Below the pieces are notes generated by a model. It searched no databases, was not told where the DNA came from, and saw only the letters and a program-made list of their open reading frames with translations. From assembly GCA_012511135.1 (NCBI GenBank), contig JAAZGQ010000169.1:1-17101 (forward strand): a DNA stretch of 17,101 bases, given 5' to 3'. This stretch comes from Bacteroidales bacterium. GTDB taxonomy: Bacteria > Bacteroidota > Bacteroidia > Bacteroidales > UBA1402. Position 1 is the first letter of the stretch. The number at the start of each line of letters is the position of its first letter. Made by a program: the position numbers and the translations under genes. Below, in pieces: positions 1 to 7,343 of the stretch.

Positions 1-438
1 CAAAAAGCGATCGTAGTAAGCTTTACCCCGCCCCAGCCGGTAGCCTTCTTTATCGAAAGCCAAACCGGGAATGACAGCCAGATCGATCTTGTCATAAGAC
101 AAGAAATCCGGACCTTGAGGCTCGGCAATTCCCCAACAATTGATTCGCAGGTTTTTTGCCCCTGTATAGAGACGCAAAAGCATGTTACCGTCGTCAACAA
201 CGACAGGAAGCAGAATGTTTTTTTGTTTGTACCAGCTCTGAATCAATTCCAGGGTACTTACTTCGTCGGGCATGGAATAATACAACAAAAGGTTTTGGGC
301 TTTTTTGAATTCAGCGCTCAATTCCAATTTAGAACAGATAAGCCTGGATTCTTCTTCGAGCTCTGCGGGCCTTTGTTGCTTTGTAAGCAGGCGCAGTTTT
401 TTTCTTAATTGTTCTTTCTGCCTTGCCGGACTTTTCAT
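1..438 (-). CDS. 5-formyltetrahydrofolate cyclo-ligase, 3' end cut by the window
   Basis: This is the enzyme that converts 5-formyl-THF to 5,10-methenyl-THF with ATP, returning folate to the one-carbon pool in the cytosol. The 146 visible residues start MKSPARQKEQLRKKLRLL, with a basic N-terminal helix typical of the family. They end with the family signature PGLAFDKEGYRLGRGKAYYD followed by RFL, which contains the substrate- and ATP-binding loop. The start is the ATG whose first base is 438, eight bases after the stop of the upstream S41 protease gene, so it is probably the last or a late gene of the same leftward operon. About 30-40 C-terminal residues should lie beyond base 1. The identity rests on the signature motif and is fairly certain. 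Confidence 0.9.
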   Translation of the reverse strand, partial: MKSPARQKEQLRKKLRLLTKQQRPAELEEESRLICSKLELSAEFKKAQNLLLYYSMPDEVSTLELIQSWYKQKNILLPVVVDDGNMLLRLYTGAKNLRINCWGIAEPQGPDFLSYDKIDLAVIPGLAFDKEGYRLGRGKAYYDRFL

Positions 439-446
439 GATTCTTC

Positions 447-2087
447 TTACTGCATCTGCTCTGCCTGCTCAGGAGCTACATTTGTCCCAAGCTTATGGAT
501 GAGCGAGATGGCTTTGTTGAGTGTGGGATCCTTTTCCTGCAAAAGCATCCAGAAAGCATCTTCGCCCAGAATATTACGGGCAATGTATGCATAGATCTGA
601 GTAGCGGCCAATTCTTTGGAAAGGGCAATTTGTTTTGGGTTCTTTTCAATACCCTGAGATATCGTGTATTCAACAAAGCTTTCAAATACTTTTTGTGCTT
701 CTAAGTAAGCTTTTAAAGACTCTGGTGTTTTATATGCCGTAAAATCTTCGCGATGATGATCGGCATAATTGGCCGCAAAGTTATAGGGCAACATCTGATT
801 GAACACCGTGTTGTACCATTCACTGCTGCCGGTGGTATCGATGGGTACAAAGAAGTCGGGCATAATGCCACCGCCGCCGTAGACCAAACGTCCGGCTTTG
901 GTTTTGTAGATAAGACTGTCGCTCAGTTGAATACTGTCCCGGGAGTCGAATTCTCCCCGCATGTAGCGATTCACCAAATCCATTTCGTAATCTTCGAAAT
1001 CACCTTTTTCGAAAGGTTTTTGAATGTTGCGTCCGGAAGGTACGTAATAATGGGCCACAGTTAAACGAATGGCAGAGCCGTCTTTGAAAGGAATTTGCTG
1101 CTGAACCAGGCCTTTCCCGTAAGACCTGCGACCAACAATGTAACCTCTGTCGTTGTCTTGAATAGCCCCTGCCACGATTTCGCTCGAGGAGGCTGCCCAT
1201 TCGTCCATCAGTACAATAAGAGGGGTGTTCTGGCAAGAACCTCTGCCGTCGGAATAACTTTCTTCTCTTTTGTAGGCTTTGCCTTCCACGTAAAGCATCA
1301 GGCTGTTACGAGGCAAGAATTCATTCAGAATGGCCAAAGCCGGACCCATCAATCCCCCCGGGTTGCCTCTCAAATCAAGAATGACCCGATCGCAATTGTC
1401 CTGAGCCTTCATTTTACTAATAACGGAAAGGAACTCGTTGTAGGTGGTTCTGGTGAATTTCCCCAGTTTAATGTAAGCAGTGTTTTCCCCGATTTTGTAG
1501 GAGGCATCGATACTGTTCACAGGAATGTCATCGCGTTTGAGATTGAAGCTAAGCTCCTGCCCGGCATTTCTTCTGCGTATACGCACTTTGACCTCTGTGT
1601 TCTTTTCACCTCTCAGGGTTTTCATCACTCGTTCGTTGTTGACCGAGGGACCCACAAAACTACTGTCGTTAATGCTGACAATCATGTCACCTGCTCTAAG
1701 CCCGGCTTGTTCGGCCGGACCTCCGTTAATCACTGCAACCACTCTTATGGTGTCTTCGCGAATATTAAACTGAATACCCACGCCGCTAAACGAACCTTCG
1801 ATTTCTTCATTGGCCCTTTCCATTTCTTCGGCCGTAATATACACGGAATGAGGATCCAATTCCAGAAGTACTTTAGGGATAAGGCCCTCAATAAGCGCTT
1901 TTTCATCTATATCTTCCACGTATTTCGAAGAAACAAGATTTAGTAGAGCGTCCATTTTATTAAAACTCACCAGAGAGGGAATGACCTTATTGTTTTGTTG
2001 CCTCAGGGAAATAAAATTACCTATGGTTATGCCGATCAGTACACAAACAAGTATAATAAGAAAGAGTTGATAGCGGGTTTTCATCAA
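447..2087 (-). CDS. S41 family C-terminal processing peptidase (CtpA/Prc type)
   Basis: This 546-residue periplasmic serine protease is membrane-anchored by a hydrophobic helix at residues 7-24. A PDZ domain follows at about 95-185 (GVGIQFNI, then GGPAEQAGLRAGDMIVSIND). The S41 catalytic core follows at about 195-360. In EWAASSSEI the nucleophile is probably S300 and the general base K325 of RSYGKGLVQ; the 25-residue spacing is the same as in E. coli Prc. The substrate-backbone loop LDLRGNPGGL is at 238-246. After residue 360 a C-terminal extension of about 185 residues, of no domain I recognise, is rich in charged helices, as in other Bacteroidota S41 proteins. The start is ATGATG, and either Met could be used. 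It lies 20 bases after the dCMP deaminase stop and 8 bases before the folate ligase gene, in one leftward operon. Family members trim or degrade envelope proteins; the substrate here cannot be told. Confidence 0.93.
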   Translation of the reverse strand: MMKTRYQLFLIILVCVLIGITIGNFISLRQQNNKVIPSLVSFNKMDALLNLVSSKYVEDIDEKALIEGLIPKVLLELDPHSVYITAEEMERANEEIEGSFSGVGIQFNIREDTIRVVAVINGGPAEQAGLRAGDMIVSINDSSFVGPSVNNERVMKTLRGEKNTEVKVRIRRRNAGQELSFNLKRDDIPVNSIDASYKIGENTAYIKLGKFTRTTYNEFLSVISKMKAQDNCDRVILDLRGNPGGLMGPALAILNEFLPRNSLMLYVEGKAYKREESYSDGRGSCQNTPLIVLMDEWAASSSEIVAGAIQDNDRGYIVGRRSYGKGLVQQQIPFKDGSAIRLTVAHYYVPSGRNIQKPFEKGDFEDYEMDLVNRYMRGEFDSRDSIQLSDSLIYKTKAGRLVYGGGGIMPDFFVPIDTTGSSEWYNTVFNQMLPYNFAANYADHHREDFTAYKTPESLKAYLEAQKVFESFVEYTISQGIEKNPKQIALSKELAATQIYAYIARNILGEDAFWMLLQEKDPTLNKAISLIHKLGTNVAPEQAEQMQ

Positions 2088-2107
2088 AAAATTGTCTTGA
2101 ATATTAA

Positions 2108-2536
2108 TTACAGTAGTTTTTTATCGCAAAAACTAACATCAATGCCTGCTCTGTGTAAGAGATTCAAGCCATCTTCGGCGTGATAGGGCTCTCCGTAAAC
2201 AACCCTGACAATGCCTGCCTGAATAATCAATTTGGCGCAGTCTATACAAGGGCAGGCAGTAACGTAAATGGTGGCTCCCTGGCTGCTGTTGTGCGAACGC
2301 GCTACTTTGGTGATGGCATTGGCTTCTGCGTGCAATACGTAAGCTTTGGTGTTGCCCTCCTGATCTTCGCAGATGTTCTCGAAGCCCGAAGGCGTTCCGT
2401 TGTAACCGTCAGAGATAATGCGCTTGTCTTTCACCATCAGTGCACCTACCTGCCTGCGTTTGCAATAGGAATTCTCTGCCCAGATCATGGCCATGCGCAT
2501 ATAACGTTTATCCAACAAGCTTTGTTTTTCGTTCAT
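2108..2536 (-). CDS. dCMP deaminase family protein (zinc-dependent)
   Basis: A cytidine/deoxycytidylate deaminase-fold enzyme of 142 residues, the usual length for dCMP deaminases of the ComEB type. It would deaminate dCMP to dUMP, feeding thymidylate synthesis in the cytosol. The zinc site is visible: H69-A-E71 (E71 the proton shuttle) and PC97-ID-C100. The substrate region GYNGTPSGFENICED at about 44-58 is typical of dCMP deaminases rather than of tRNA or cytidine deaminases. The ATG sits directly against the TAA of the upstream M3 peptidase gene, with no bases between, suggesting translational coupling. Deoxycytidylate as substrate is inferred from the motifs. Confidence 0.93.
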   Translation of the reverse strand: MNEKQSLLDKRYMRMAMIWAENSYCKRRQVGALMVKDKRIISDGYNGTPSGFENICEDQEGNTKAYVLHAEANAITKVARSHNSSQGATIYVTACPCIDCAKLIIQAGIVRVVYGEPYHAEDGLNLLHRAGIDVSFCDKKLL

Positions 2537-4621
2537 TTATTCTATTCCGTTACGTTTAAGTAAGGCATCAATACGGGGTTCACGTCCCCGGAATCGCAAA
2601 TACAGTTCCGAAGGATCTTCGGTGCCTCCTTTTGAAAGAATATTTTCGCGGAACGATGCAGCACGCTGAGTGTCAAAAACATCTTTTTCGGTAAAGAATT
2701 CAAACGCATCAGCATCCAGAACCTCTGCCCACTTGTATCCGTAATATCCGGCAGCGTAACCGCCAGAGAATATATGGCTAAAACTTGTACTCATGCAGGC
2801 TTCCATGGGTTGATGAAGAAGAATCACCGAACTCCAGGCCTGGTTTTCAAACTGACGCACATCTCCTTCGAAAGGTTTTTGAAGACTGTGCCAGGCCATG
2901 TCCAGGTAACCGAAACTCAGTTGGCGCAAGCAGCCATAACCTACGTTGAAATTGTCGGCGGCGACAATTTTTTCGATCAATTCAGCCGGAATTTTTTCGC
3001 CGCTCTGGTAATGTACGGCAAAAGTATTCAGAAATTCTTGTTTAGTAGCCCAGTTTTCCATTATTTGCGAAGGCAGTTCTACAAAATCACGGTAAACATT
3101 GGTCCCTGCCAGCGAAGCATAGGTAGTGCTGGAAAGCATTCCGTGCAAGGCGTGACCAAATTCGTGCAGGAAGGTAGTCACTTCATCAAAAGTGAGCAGA
3201 GAAGGTTTCTCGGCGGTAGGAGGGGTGAAGTTGGTGGTCAATGTAATGTGAGGCCGGACATCCTTGTTTTTGATTTTGTGCTGGGCTTTAATGTCACTCA
3301 TCCAAGCTCCGGAGCGTTTGCTCGATCTGGGATGAAAGTCGGTGTAAAGTACAGCAAGAAAAGAACCGTCTTTGTCAAAAACTTCGTAGGCTGTTACATC
3401 CTTGTGCCAAACCTGGATCTTGTCGTTTCTTTCGAAGCGGAGGCCGTATAATTTGTTCGCCAGACCGAAAACACCATCAATAACATTTTCCAGTTTGAAG
3501 TAAGGCTTCAGCATTTCATCGTTGAGGTCAAACTGCAGGTCTTTGAGTTTTTGGGAATAATACGACCAATCCCAGGCTTCCAATTTAATGTACTCTTTTT
3601 CGTATCCCAGGGCAAATCCCTGCAGAGCCGATAATTCTCTTTGTCCTGCAGGCAAATAGGCTTCTCTGAGCTGATCCAGCAGTCCGTAAACAGTTTCAGG
3701 ATTTTTGGTCATTCTTCTGCGCAGTACATAGGATGCATAATCAGTGTAACCGAAAAGTTTAGCCATTTCCAGGCGGGAATTGACGATGTCTTTTATGATG
3801 GCCTGGTTGTTAAAATCTCCCTCCAGAGCTTTGCCCATATAGGCCCGGTACAATTCTTCGCGGAGCTTCCTGTTGTCGGCATACTTTAAGAATGCGCCGT
3901 AGCTGGGTGCAGTAAGGTCAAAGAGCCAGCCTTCCTGGCCTTTGGCTTTGGCTTTTTCGGCGGCAATGCTTAAAACGTCTTCGGGAATACCGGATAATAT
4001 TTTTTTATCGGTAAATACTTTGGTGTAGGCATTGGTTGCTTTGAGCACATTTTGTCCGAAATTCAGGCTGAGCCGGCTTAGTTTGGTGCTAAGTTCCCGG
4101 TATTTTTCACGGTCGGCACCTTCTAAAGTGGCTCCGCTGTCCAGGAAGTCCATATAAGTTTCCCAAAGCAAACGGCTTTGTTCTGTATTCAGATTAAGGT
4201 TTTCTCTGTTGTCGTAAACTGTTTTAATTCTTTGGTAAAGAGCTTCATTCAAAACGATATTGTTGTGATGCTCAGACAAAAGGGGTGAAATTTGCTGAGA
4301 CAGATCCATCAGTTCATCACTGGTCTGGTTGTTCAGTAAGGTATAATAGACCGCAGAAACTTTGTCGAGTAGCTCACCGGAACGTTCCAAAACCTCAATA
4401 GTATTTTCGAAAGTTTCTGCTTGTTTGTTGGCGGTAATATTTTGAATTTCTTTTTCGTGTTGGCGAATAGCTTCCTGGTAAGCAGGCAAAATATGTTCTA
4501 TTTTAACTTTTTGGAAAGGGGCCGTCTCATGCTGGGTTTTGTATTTTTTCAAAAAAGGATTGGAGGCCTGAAGACCAAGAACGCTCAAGGCTGTCATAAG
4601 TATTAATAATTTAGTTTTCAT
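2537..4621 (-). CDS. M3 family zinc metallopeptidase (Dcp / oligopeptidase A type)
   Basis: A thimet-oligopeptidase-like enzyme of 694 residues, full length for the family, that cleaves short peptides. The zinc motif H486-E-F-G-H490 is present with the downstream third ligand E515 in RDFVELPSQ; E487 is the catalytic base. The conserved substrate-binding region HPRSSKRSGAW is at 430-440. Residues 1-20 (MKTKLLILMTALSVLGLQAS) form a likely Sec signal peptide, so the enzyme is probably periplasmic, unlike cytosolic E. coli OpdA. Peptide scavenging or processing of cleaved signal peptides is inferred. It is the first gene of the leftward operon with the dCMP deaminase, the S41 protease and the folate ligase. 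The only possible -7 element I see upstream is the imperfect AAGATTTG about 30 bases before the start. Confidence 0.93.
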   Translation of the reverse strand: MKTKLLILMTALSVLGLQASNPFLKKYKTQHETAPFQKVKIEHILPAYQEAIRQHEKEIQNITANKQAETFENTIEVLERSGELLDKVSAVYYTLLNNQTSDELMDLSQQISPLLSEHHNNIVLNEALYQRIKTVYDNRENLNLNTEQSRLLWETYMDFLDSGATLEGADREKYRELSTKLSRLSLNFGQNVLKATNAYTKVFTDKKILSGIPEDVLSIAAEKAKAKGQEGWLFDLTAPSYGAFLKYADNRKLREELYRAYMGKALEGDFNNQAIIKDIVNSRLEMAKLFGYTDYASYVLRRRMTKNPETVYGLLDQLREAYLPAGQRELSALQGFALGYEKEYIKLEAWDWSYYSQKLKDLQFDLNDEMLKPYFKLENVIDGVFGLANKLYGLRFERNDKIQVWHKDVTAYEVFDKDGSFLAVLYTDFHPRSSKRSGAWMSDIKAQHKIKNKDVRPHITLTTNFTPPTAEKPSLLTFDEVTTFLHEFGHALHGMLSSTTYASLAGTNVYRDFVELPSQIMENWATKQEFLNTFAVHYQSGEKIPAELIEKIVAADNFNVGYGCLRQLSFGYLDMAWHSLQKPFEGDVRQFENQAWSSVILLHQPMEACMSTSFSHIFSGGYAAGYYGYKWAEVLDADAFEFFTEKDVFDTQRAASFRENILSKGGTEDPSELYLRFRGREPRIDALLKRNGIE

Positions 4622-4744
4622 TTTGTTGTAGATTAATTTCTATTCAAATCAAATCTTATCGTAAAAGCATCGCTGCAACTGCTTTTAATTTTTTATTAAA
4701 ACAGCGGGAAAAGGGATAGAAGAATGAGTTTATCTGTGCAGGAT
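4622..4744. other. intergenic gap with an AT-only hairpin
   Basis: This short gap lies between the end of the cyclic-nucleotide-binding gene and the start of the M3 peptidase gene, both on the minus strand. It holds the inverted repeat TTTTAAT-ttttt-ATTAAAA at 4683-4701. That could act as a weak terminator for the upstream gene, but the stem is purely A/T, so this is uncertain. The gap is too short for a missing winged-helix domain of the upstream gene, and none of its minus-strand frames looks like one. Confidence 0.3.
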
Positions 4745-5143
4745 TTATGCACTCAGATCCGAAATCAAGTCGAGATAATTGCATAATACGGTTTGACTGT
4801 TGCGCATCAAAAACAACAAAGATTTCCTGTCGATCTGCATGATGCTACAATTATCCAAGGCTTTGGCACTGAGTGGCATTTGGCGTTTCTGTCCGAATAA
4901 ACGAGTAAAAACAATTAGTTCCGGTCCTTGTGCAATACGTTTTTTCTTTTGTTCGTTTTCGAGTTCCACTCTGCCGTCCAGCAAAAAGACCAGATTCTCG
5001 CAAATACTATCTTTGTTAAAGAGAAGATCTCCTGCAGTATAGTTGTCAAAGTCGAGGCTGACTTTGGTTAAGAGCGGAAACAACTCATCCATACTCATTC
5101 CCTTAAACAAAGGGTATTTCAAAAAAAGTTCAAATCTTGACAT
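4745..5143 (-). CDS. small cyclic-nucleotide-binding-domain protein without DNA-binding domain
   Basis: The 132 residues match the N-terminal effector domain of Bacteroidota Crp/Fnr-type regulators: FELFLKYPLFKGMSMDELF, then a jelly roll with YTAGDLLFNKDS and LVFLLDGRVELEN. The protein ends right after the dimerisation helix (SLLFLMRNSQTVLCNYLDLI). There is no helix-turn-helix domain, where family members of about 190-230 residues have one. The phosphate-binding cassette (FGQKRQMPLSAKAL) lacks the usual Glu and Arg contacts, so cAMP binding is doubtful. I place the start at 5143. The frame stays open to 5188, but that start would lie inside the inverted repeat upstream. The gene is divergent from the marC-like gene. 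It could be a regulator fragment, a stand-alone sensor domain or a decaying gene; its function is unknown. Confidence 0.75.
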   Translation of the reverse strand: MSRFELFLKYPLFKGMSMDELFPLLTKVSLDFDNYTAGDLLFNKDSICENLVFLLDGRVELENEQKKKRIAQGPELIVFTRLFGQKRQMPLSAKALDNCSIMQIDRKSLLFLMRNSQTVLCNYLDLISDLSA

Positions 5144-5151
5144 CTTATATT

Positions 5152-5190
5152 TCTTGAGTATAAATAATTCCTTTGCGAAAATACTCAAGA
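5152..5190. repeat. perfect 10-bp inverted repeat in a divergent promoter region
   Basis: TCTTGAGTAT at 5152-5161 is mirrored exactly by ATACTCAAGA at 5181-5190, with a 19-base spacer. It sits between the divergent cyclic-nucleotide-binding gene (start 5143) and marC-like gene (start 5230), and overlaps a near-consensus minus-strand -7 box (TATTTTCG, 5184 to 5177). It could be a dimeric operator for one or both genes, or a hairpin in the minus-strand leader. Its function is inferred only from position. Confidence 0.6.
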
Positions 5191-5205
5191 TTTCTGAAAA
5201 TGCGC

Positions 5206-5213
5206 TACTTTTG
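5206..5213 (+). promoter_or_regulatory. -7 promoter box TACTTTTG for the marC-like gene
   Basis: A perfect match to the Bacteroidota housekeeping -7 consensus TAnnTTTG, 16 bases before the ATG at 5230. No clear -33 TTG is seen at the right distance. Transcription would begin near 5220, which rules out the longer in-frame start at 5173. Confidence 0.55.
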
Positions 5214-5229
5214 TGAAAAAAATATTGCC

Positions 5230-5817
5230 ATGGGATTCAATTTAAGAGAGATATTAAGCGCATTCATGGTTTTGTTCGCCATCATTGATATCGTTGGTTC
5301 AATTCCAATTATAATCGATTTGCAGAAAAAACCGGGTGGAGTTCCTCCTCTCAAGATTTCTCTGATTTCTTTTGCTCTGCTGGTCGCCTTTTTCTTTTTG
5401 GGTGATGGGGTTTTGGCCTTGTTTGGTGTAAATATATCTTCCTTCGCCGTGGCCGGAGCCATTGTGATTTTTGCCGTGGCCGCCGAAATGATTTTTGATA
5501 TTGAGGTGTTTCGCTATAAAGGTCCTGCAGAAGTCTCTTCCATAGTACCTTTGGTTTTTCCTTTAATTGTAGGAGCAGGCTCTTTAACAACCATGCTGTC
5601 TCTAAAGGCTGAATTTCAAACAATTAATATTGTGATCGCGCTGTTCCTGAATATTGTGGTCGTGTTTATAGTCCTTAAGGGAATCAAGCGAATAGAAAAA
5701 ATGATTGGCCATGCCGGCATTTATATCATTCGAAAATTTTTCGGAATTATTTTGTTGGCAATTTCGGTCAAATTATTCACAGCAAATCTGGAAAGTTTGC
5801 TCAATCAGCTAAAATAA
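5230..5817 (+). CDS. MarC family (UPF0056) integral membrane protein
   Basis: A 195-residue inner-membrane protein with about six hydrophobic segments and the family's typical length. Family landmarks are the N-terminal FMVLFAIIDIVGSIPII region, the mid-protein AVAAEMIFDIEVFRYKG, and VPLVFPLIVGAGSLTTMLSL, matching the conserved PLaiPliaGPGai stretch of MarC proteins. MarC members are annotated as transporters or stress-related proteins, but their substrate is unknown; the old multiple-antibiotic-resistance link of E. coli MarC is not supported. The start at 5230 is chosen because the -7 box at 5206-5213 would lie inside a longer reading. The gene is convergent with the DUF721 gene, 10 bases apart. 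Confidence 0.85.
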   Translation: MGFNLREILSAFMVLFAIIDIVGSIPIIIDLQKKPGGVPPLKISLISFALLVAFFFLGDGVLALFGVNISSFAVAGAIVIFAVAAEMIFDIEVFRYKGPAEVSSIVPLVFPLIVGAGSLTTMLSLKAEFQTINIVIALFLNIVVVFIVLKGIKRIEKMIGHAGIYIIRKFFGIILLAISVKLFTANLESLLNQLK

Positions 5818-5831
5818 AGCTTTTTATTTAG
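5809..5831. terminator. possible bidirectional terminator between convergent genes
   Basis: CTAAAATAAAGC followed by TTTTTATTTAG forms an imperfect A/T-rich inverted repeat centred on AAGCTT, spanning both stop codons of the convergent marC-like and DUF721 genes. There is a T-run on either strand. No G/C-rich stem is present, so the call rests mainly on position. Confidence 0.3.
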
Positions 5832-6118
5832 TGCAGTATCACGTTTTTAACTACCGGACTGCCAATTCTTTCGTTCAGGCGCTTAATGAGCAGAGGCCTG
5901 ATCAGCATAAGTTCGTTGCGAATTATGGCCGACTTGACATGGACGTGCAAGACGGAATATTTGAAATACAAATTATCCGTGTGTTCAGCCATGGCTTTGC
6001 CCACAACCTCGGGCCATAGTCTTATTGCTGTTCTTTCGTTTAGTTTGCCTTCGAGTTGCTGATCTTTGAGTACTTCGCTGAGCACTTCTGCCAGGCTTTG
6101 GGTGTTTTTTCTCCGCAT
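5828..6118 (-). CDS. DUF721 (DciA-like) domain protein
   Basis: A small basic protein of 96 residues with the DUF721 pattern: an N-terminal helix (TQSLAEVLSEVLKDQQLEGKL), then RLWPEVVGKAMAEHT, then a beta-rich LYFKYSVLHVHVKSAIIRNEL and a final helix. In other bacteria DUF721 proteins next to recF/gyrB include DciA, the ancestral loader of the replicative helicase DnaB. Bacteroidota versions are short like this one and contain only the core domain. Its ATG is one base after the recF stop, so it is co-transcribed with recF. A role in replication initiation is inferred from family and neighbour and not proven for this lineage. Confidence 0.85.
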   Translation of the reverse strand: MRRKNTQSLAEVLSEVLKDQQLEGKLNERTAIRLWPEVVGKAMAEHTDNLYFKYSVLHVHVKSAIIRNELMLIRPLLIKRLNERIGSPVVKNVILH

Positions 6119-6119
6119 A

Positions 6120-7226
6120 TTACTCTTCTTCAGCAGGACAGATGCAAGCGTTTTCTATGTGAAAAACACGAAAATCCTTACCATTGGTCTGTAAAATCAT
6201 ATTCAGGTGTTCCCGATGAGTATCGGTTATAAAAATTTGCCCGAAATCTTCCTTGGAAACCAGCTGTATTATCCTTTCTACCCGAGATGCGTCCAGTTTA
6301 TCAAAGAGGTCGTCCAGTAAAAGGATGGGCTTTTTATTCCCGGCCTGTTTCAGGTATTCGTATTGTGCCAGTTTCAAGGCAATCAGGTAACTTTTGTTTT
6401 GTCCCTGGGAACCTATCCGTTTGATGGGATAGCCGTCGATTTGCATTTCGAGTTCGTCTTTGTGAATGCCCCTGGTGGTATAGCCAAGAATAAGATCTTT
6501 TTCTCTGGACTGAAGAAGCTGTTCCTGCAAATTTCCTTGTTCAAGATGTGAAATATAATGCAGCCCGATTCTTTCGCTATGGTCAGAAACAGTATGGTAA
6601 AAACGTTCAAAAACCGGCAGGAAGGCAGCTATGAATTCCCGGCGTTTTTGATAAATCAGCTTAGCGTAGTCGCTCATGGGAACATCGTACATTTCGTACA
6701 GGGAATCTTCTCTGCTCATCTGCTCATTTTTCAACAGGGCATTGCGTTGGTACAGAACCTTATTGTAAGCCATGAGTGCCTCCATATAAGAATGGTCAAA
6801 CTGCGAAAGGGCGATATCCATAAACCGCCTGCGCTCGTCGCTGCCTTCACGAATCAGGTTTTCGTCGGCAGGAGATACAATAACCAAGGGCAGGCGACCT
6901 ATATGATCGGATAAACGTTCGTATTCTTTTTTGTTGAATTTGAATATTTTTTTTTGGCGGCGCTTCATGGCGCAATAATATTCTTCCTCCTTGCCTTCAA
7001 TTTGATAATTGCCCTGCAACATAAAATAGTCGGCCTCGTGAAATATATTTTGAGAATCAACCGGATTGGTATGGCTTTTACAAAAGGACAGATAATGAAT
7101 GGCATCCAGAAAATTGGTTTTGCCTACTCCGTTCTTGCCGAAAAAACAATTTAGGCGGGGAGAAAATTCAATACTGGCCTCCTGAATATTTTTATAATTA
7201 AAAATGGATAACTTTTGCAGGTACAT
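6120..7226 (-). CDS. recF: DNA replication and repair protein RecF
   Basis: A 368-residue ABC/SMC-like ATPase that binds gapped DNA and helps RecOR load RecA at stalled forks. Visible motifs are Walker A at 30-37 (GKNGVGKT), VIVSPADENLIREGSDERRR at 115-134 characteristic of RecF, the signature-like SQGQNKSYLIALKLAQ at 273-288, and Walker B ILLLDDLFDKLD at 301-312 with the D-loop. The N-terminus MYLQKLSIFNYKNI is the standard RecF beginning. An upstream in-frame ATG at 7262 is rejected because a perfect minus-strand -7 box (7259 to 7252) lies between the two starts. It is followed after one base by the DUF721 gene and is divergent from the TPR gene. Confidence 0.95.
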   Translation of the reverse strand: MYLQKLSIFNYKNIQEASIEFSPRLNCFFGKNGVGKTNFLDAIHYLSFCKSHTNPVDSQNIFHEADYFMLQGNYQIEGKEEEYYCAMKRRQKKIFKFNKKEYERLSDHIGRLPLVIVSPADENLIREGSDERRRFMDIALSQFDHSYMEALMAYNKVLYQRNALLKNEQMSREDSLYEMYDVPMSDYAKLIYQKRREFIAAFLPVFERFYHTVSDHSERIGLHYISHLEQGNLQEQLLQSREKDLILGYTTRGIHKDELEMQIDGYPIKRIGSQGQNKSYLIALKLAQYEYLKQAGNKKPILLLDDLFDKLDASRVERIIQLVSKEDFGQIFITDTHREHLNMILQTNGKDFRVFHIENACICPAEEE

Positions 7227-7251
7227 GGACGAATTTTGGGCTAAATGCACA

Positions 7252-7259
7252 CAAAAGTA
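7252..7259 (-). promoter_or_regulatory. -7 promoter box TACTTTTG for recF
   Basis: Read on the minus strand this is a perfect TAnnTTTG match, giving a start of transcription near 7245 and a short leader of about 18 bases before the recF ATG. A -33 element is not obvious. It fixes the recF start at 7226. Confidence 0.55.
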
Positions 7260-7311
7260 CAAAAATAATCATGGAAATTTTATTAATAGAACGAAATGCT
7301 ATACTTTTGCA

Positions 7312-7319
7312 CACCAAAT
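7312..7319 (+). promoter_or_regulatory. -7 promoter box TACTTTTG for the TPR-ribH operon
   Basis: A perfect TAnnTTTG match 24 bases before the ATG at 7344. It mirrors the recF box at 7252-7259, so the two -7 boxes form an inverted pair 52 bases apart in a divergent promoter region. An in-frame ATG at 7296 lies upstream of it and is therefore unlikely to be used. Confidence 0.55.
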
Positions 7320-7343
7320 TTGTCTTATACAATTATTAAAGAA

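Noticed and set aside
1095..1943. Long open frame on the plus strand antisense to the S41 protease gene
   Set aside because: It mirrors a well-supported protease with PDZ and catalytic motifs, and its translation shows no recognisable domain.
2774..3451. Long open frame on the plus strand antisense to the M3 peptidase gene
   Set aside because: It lies fully inside a conserved metallopeptidase frame and has no motif or promoter of its own.
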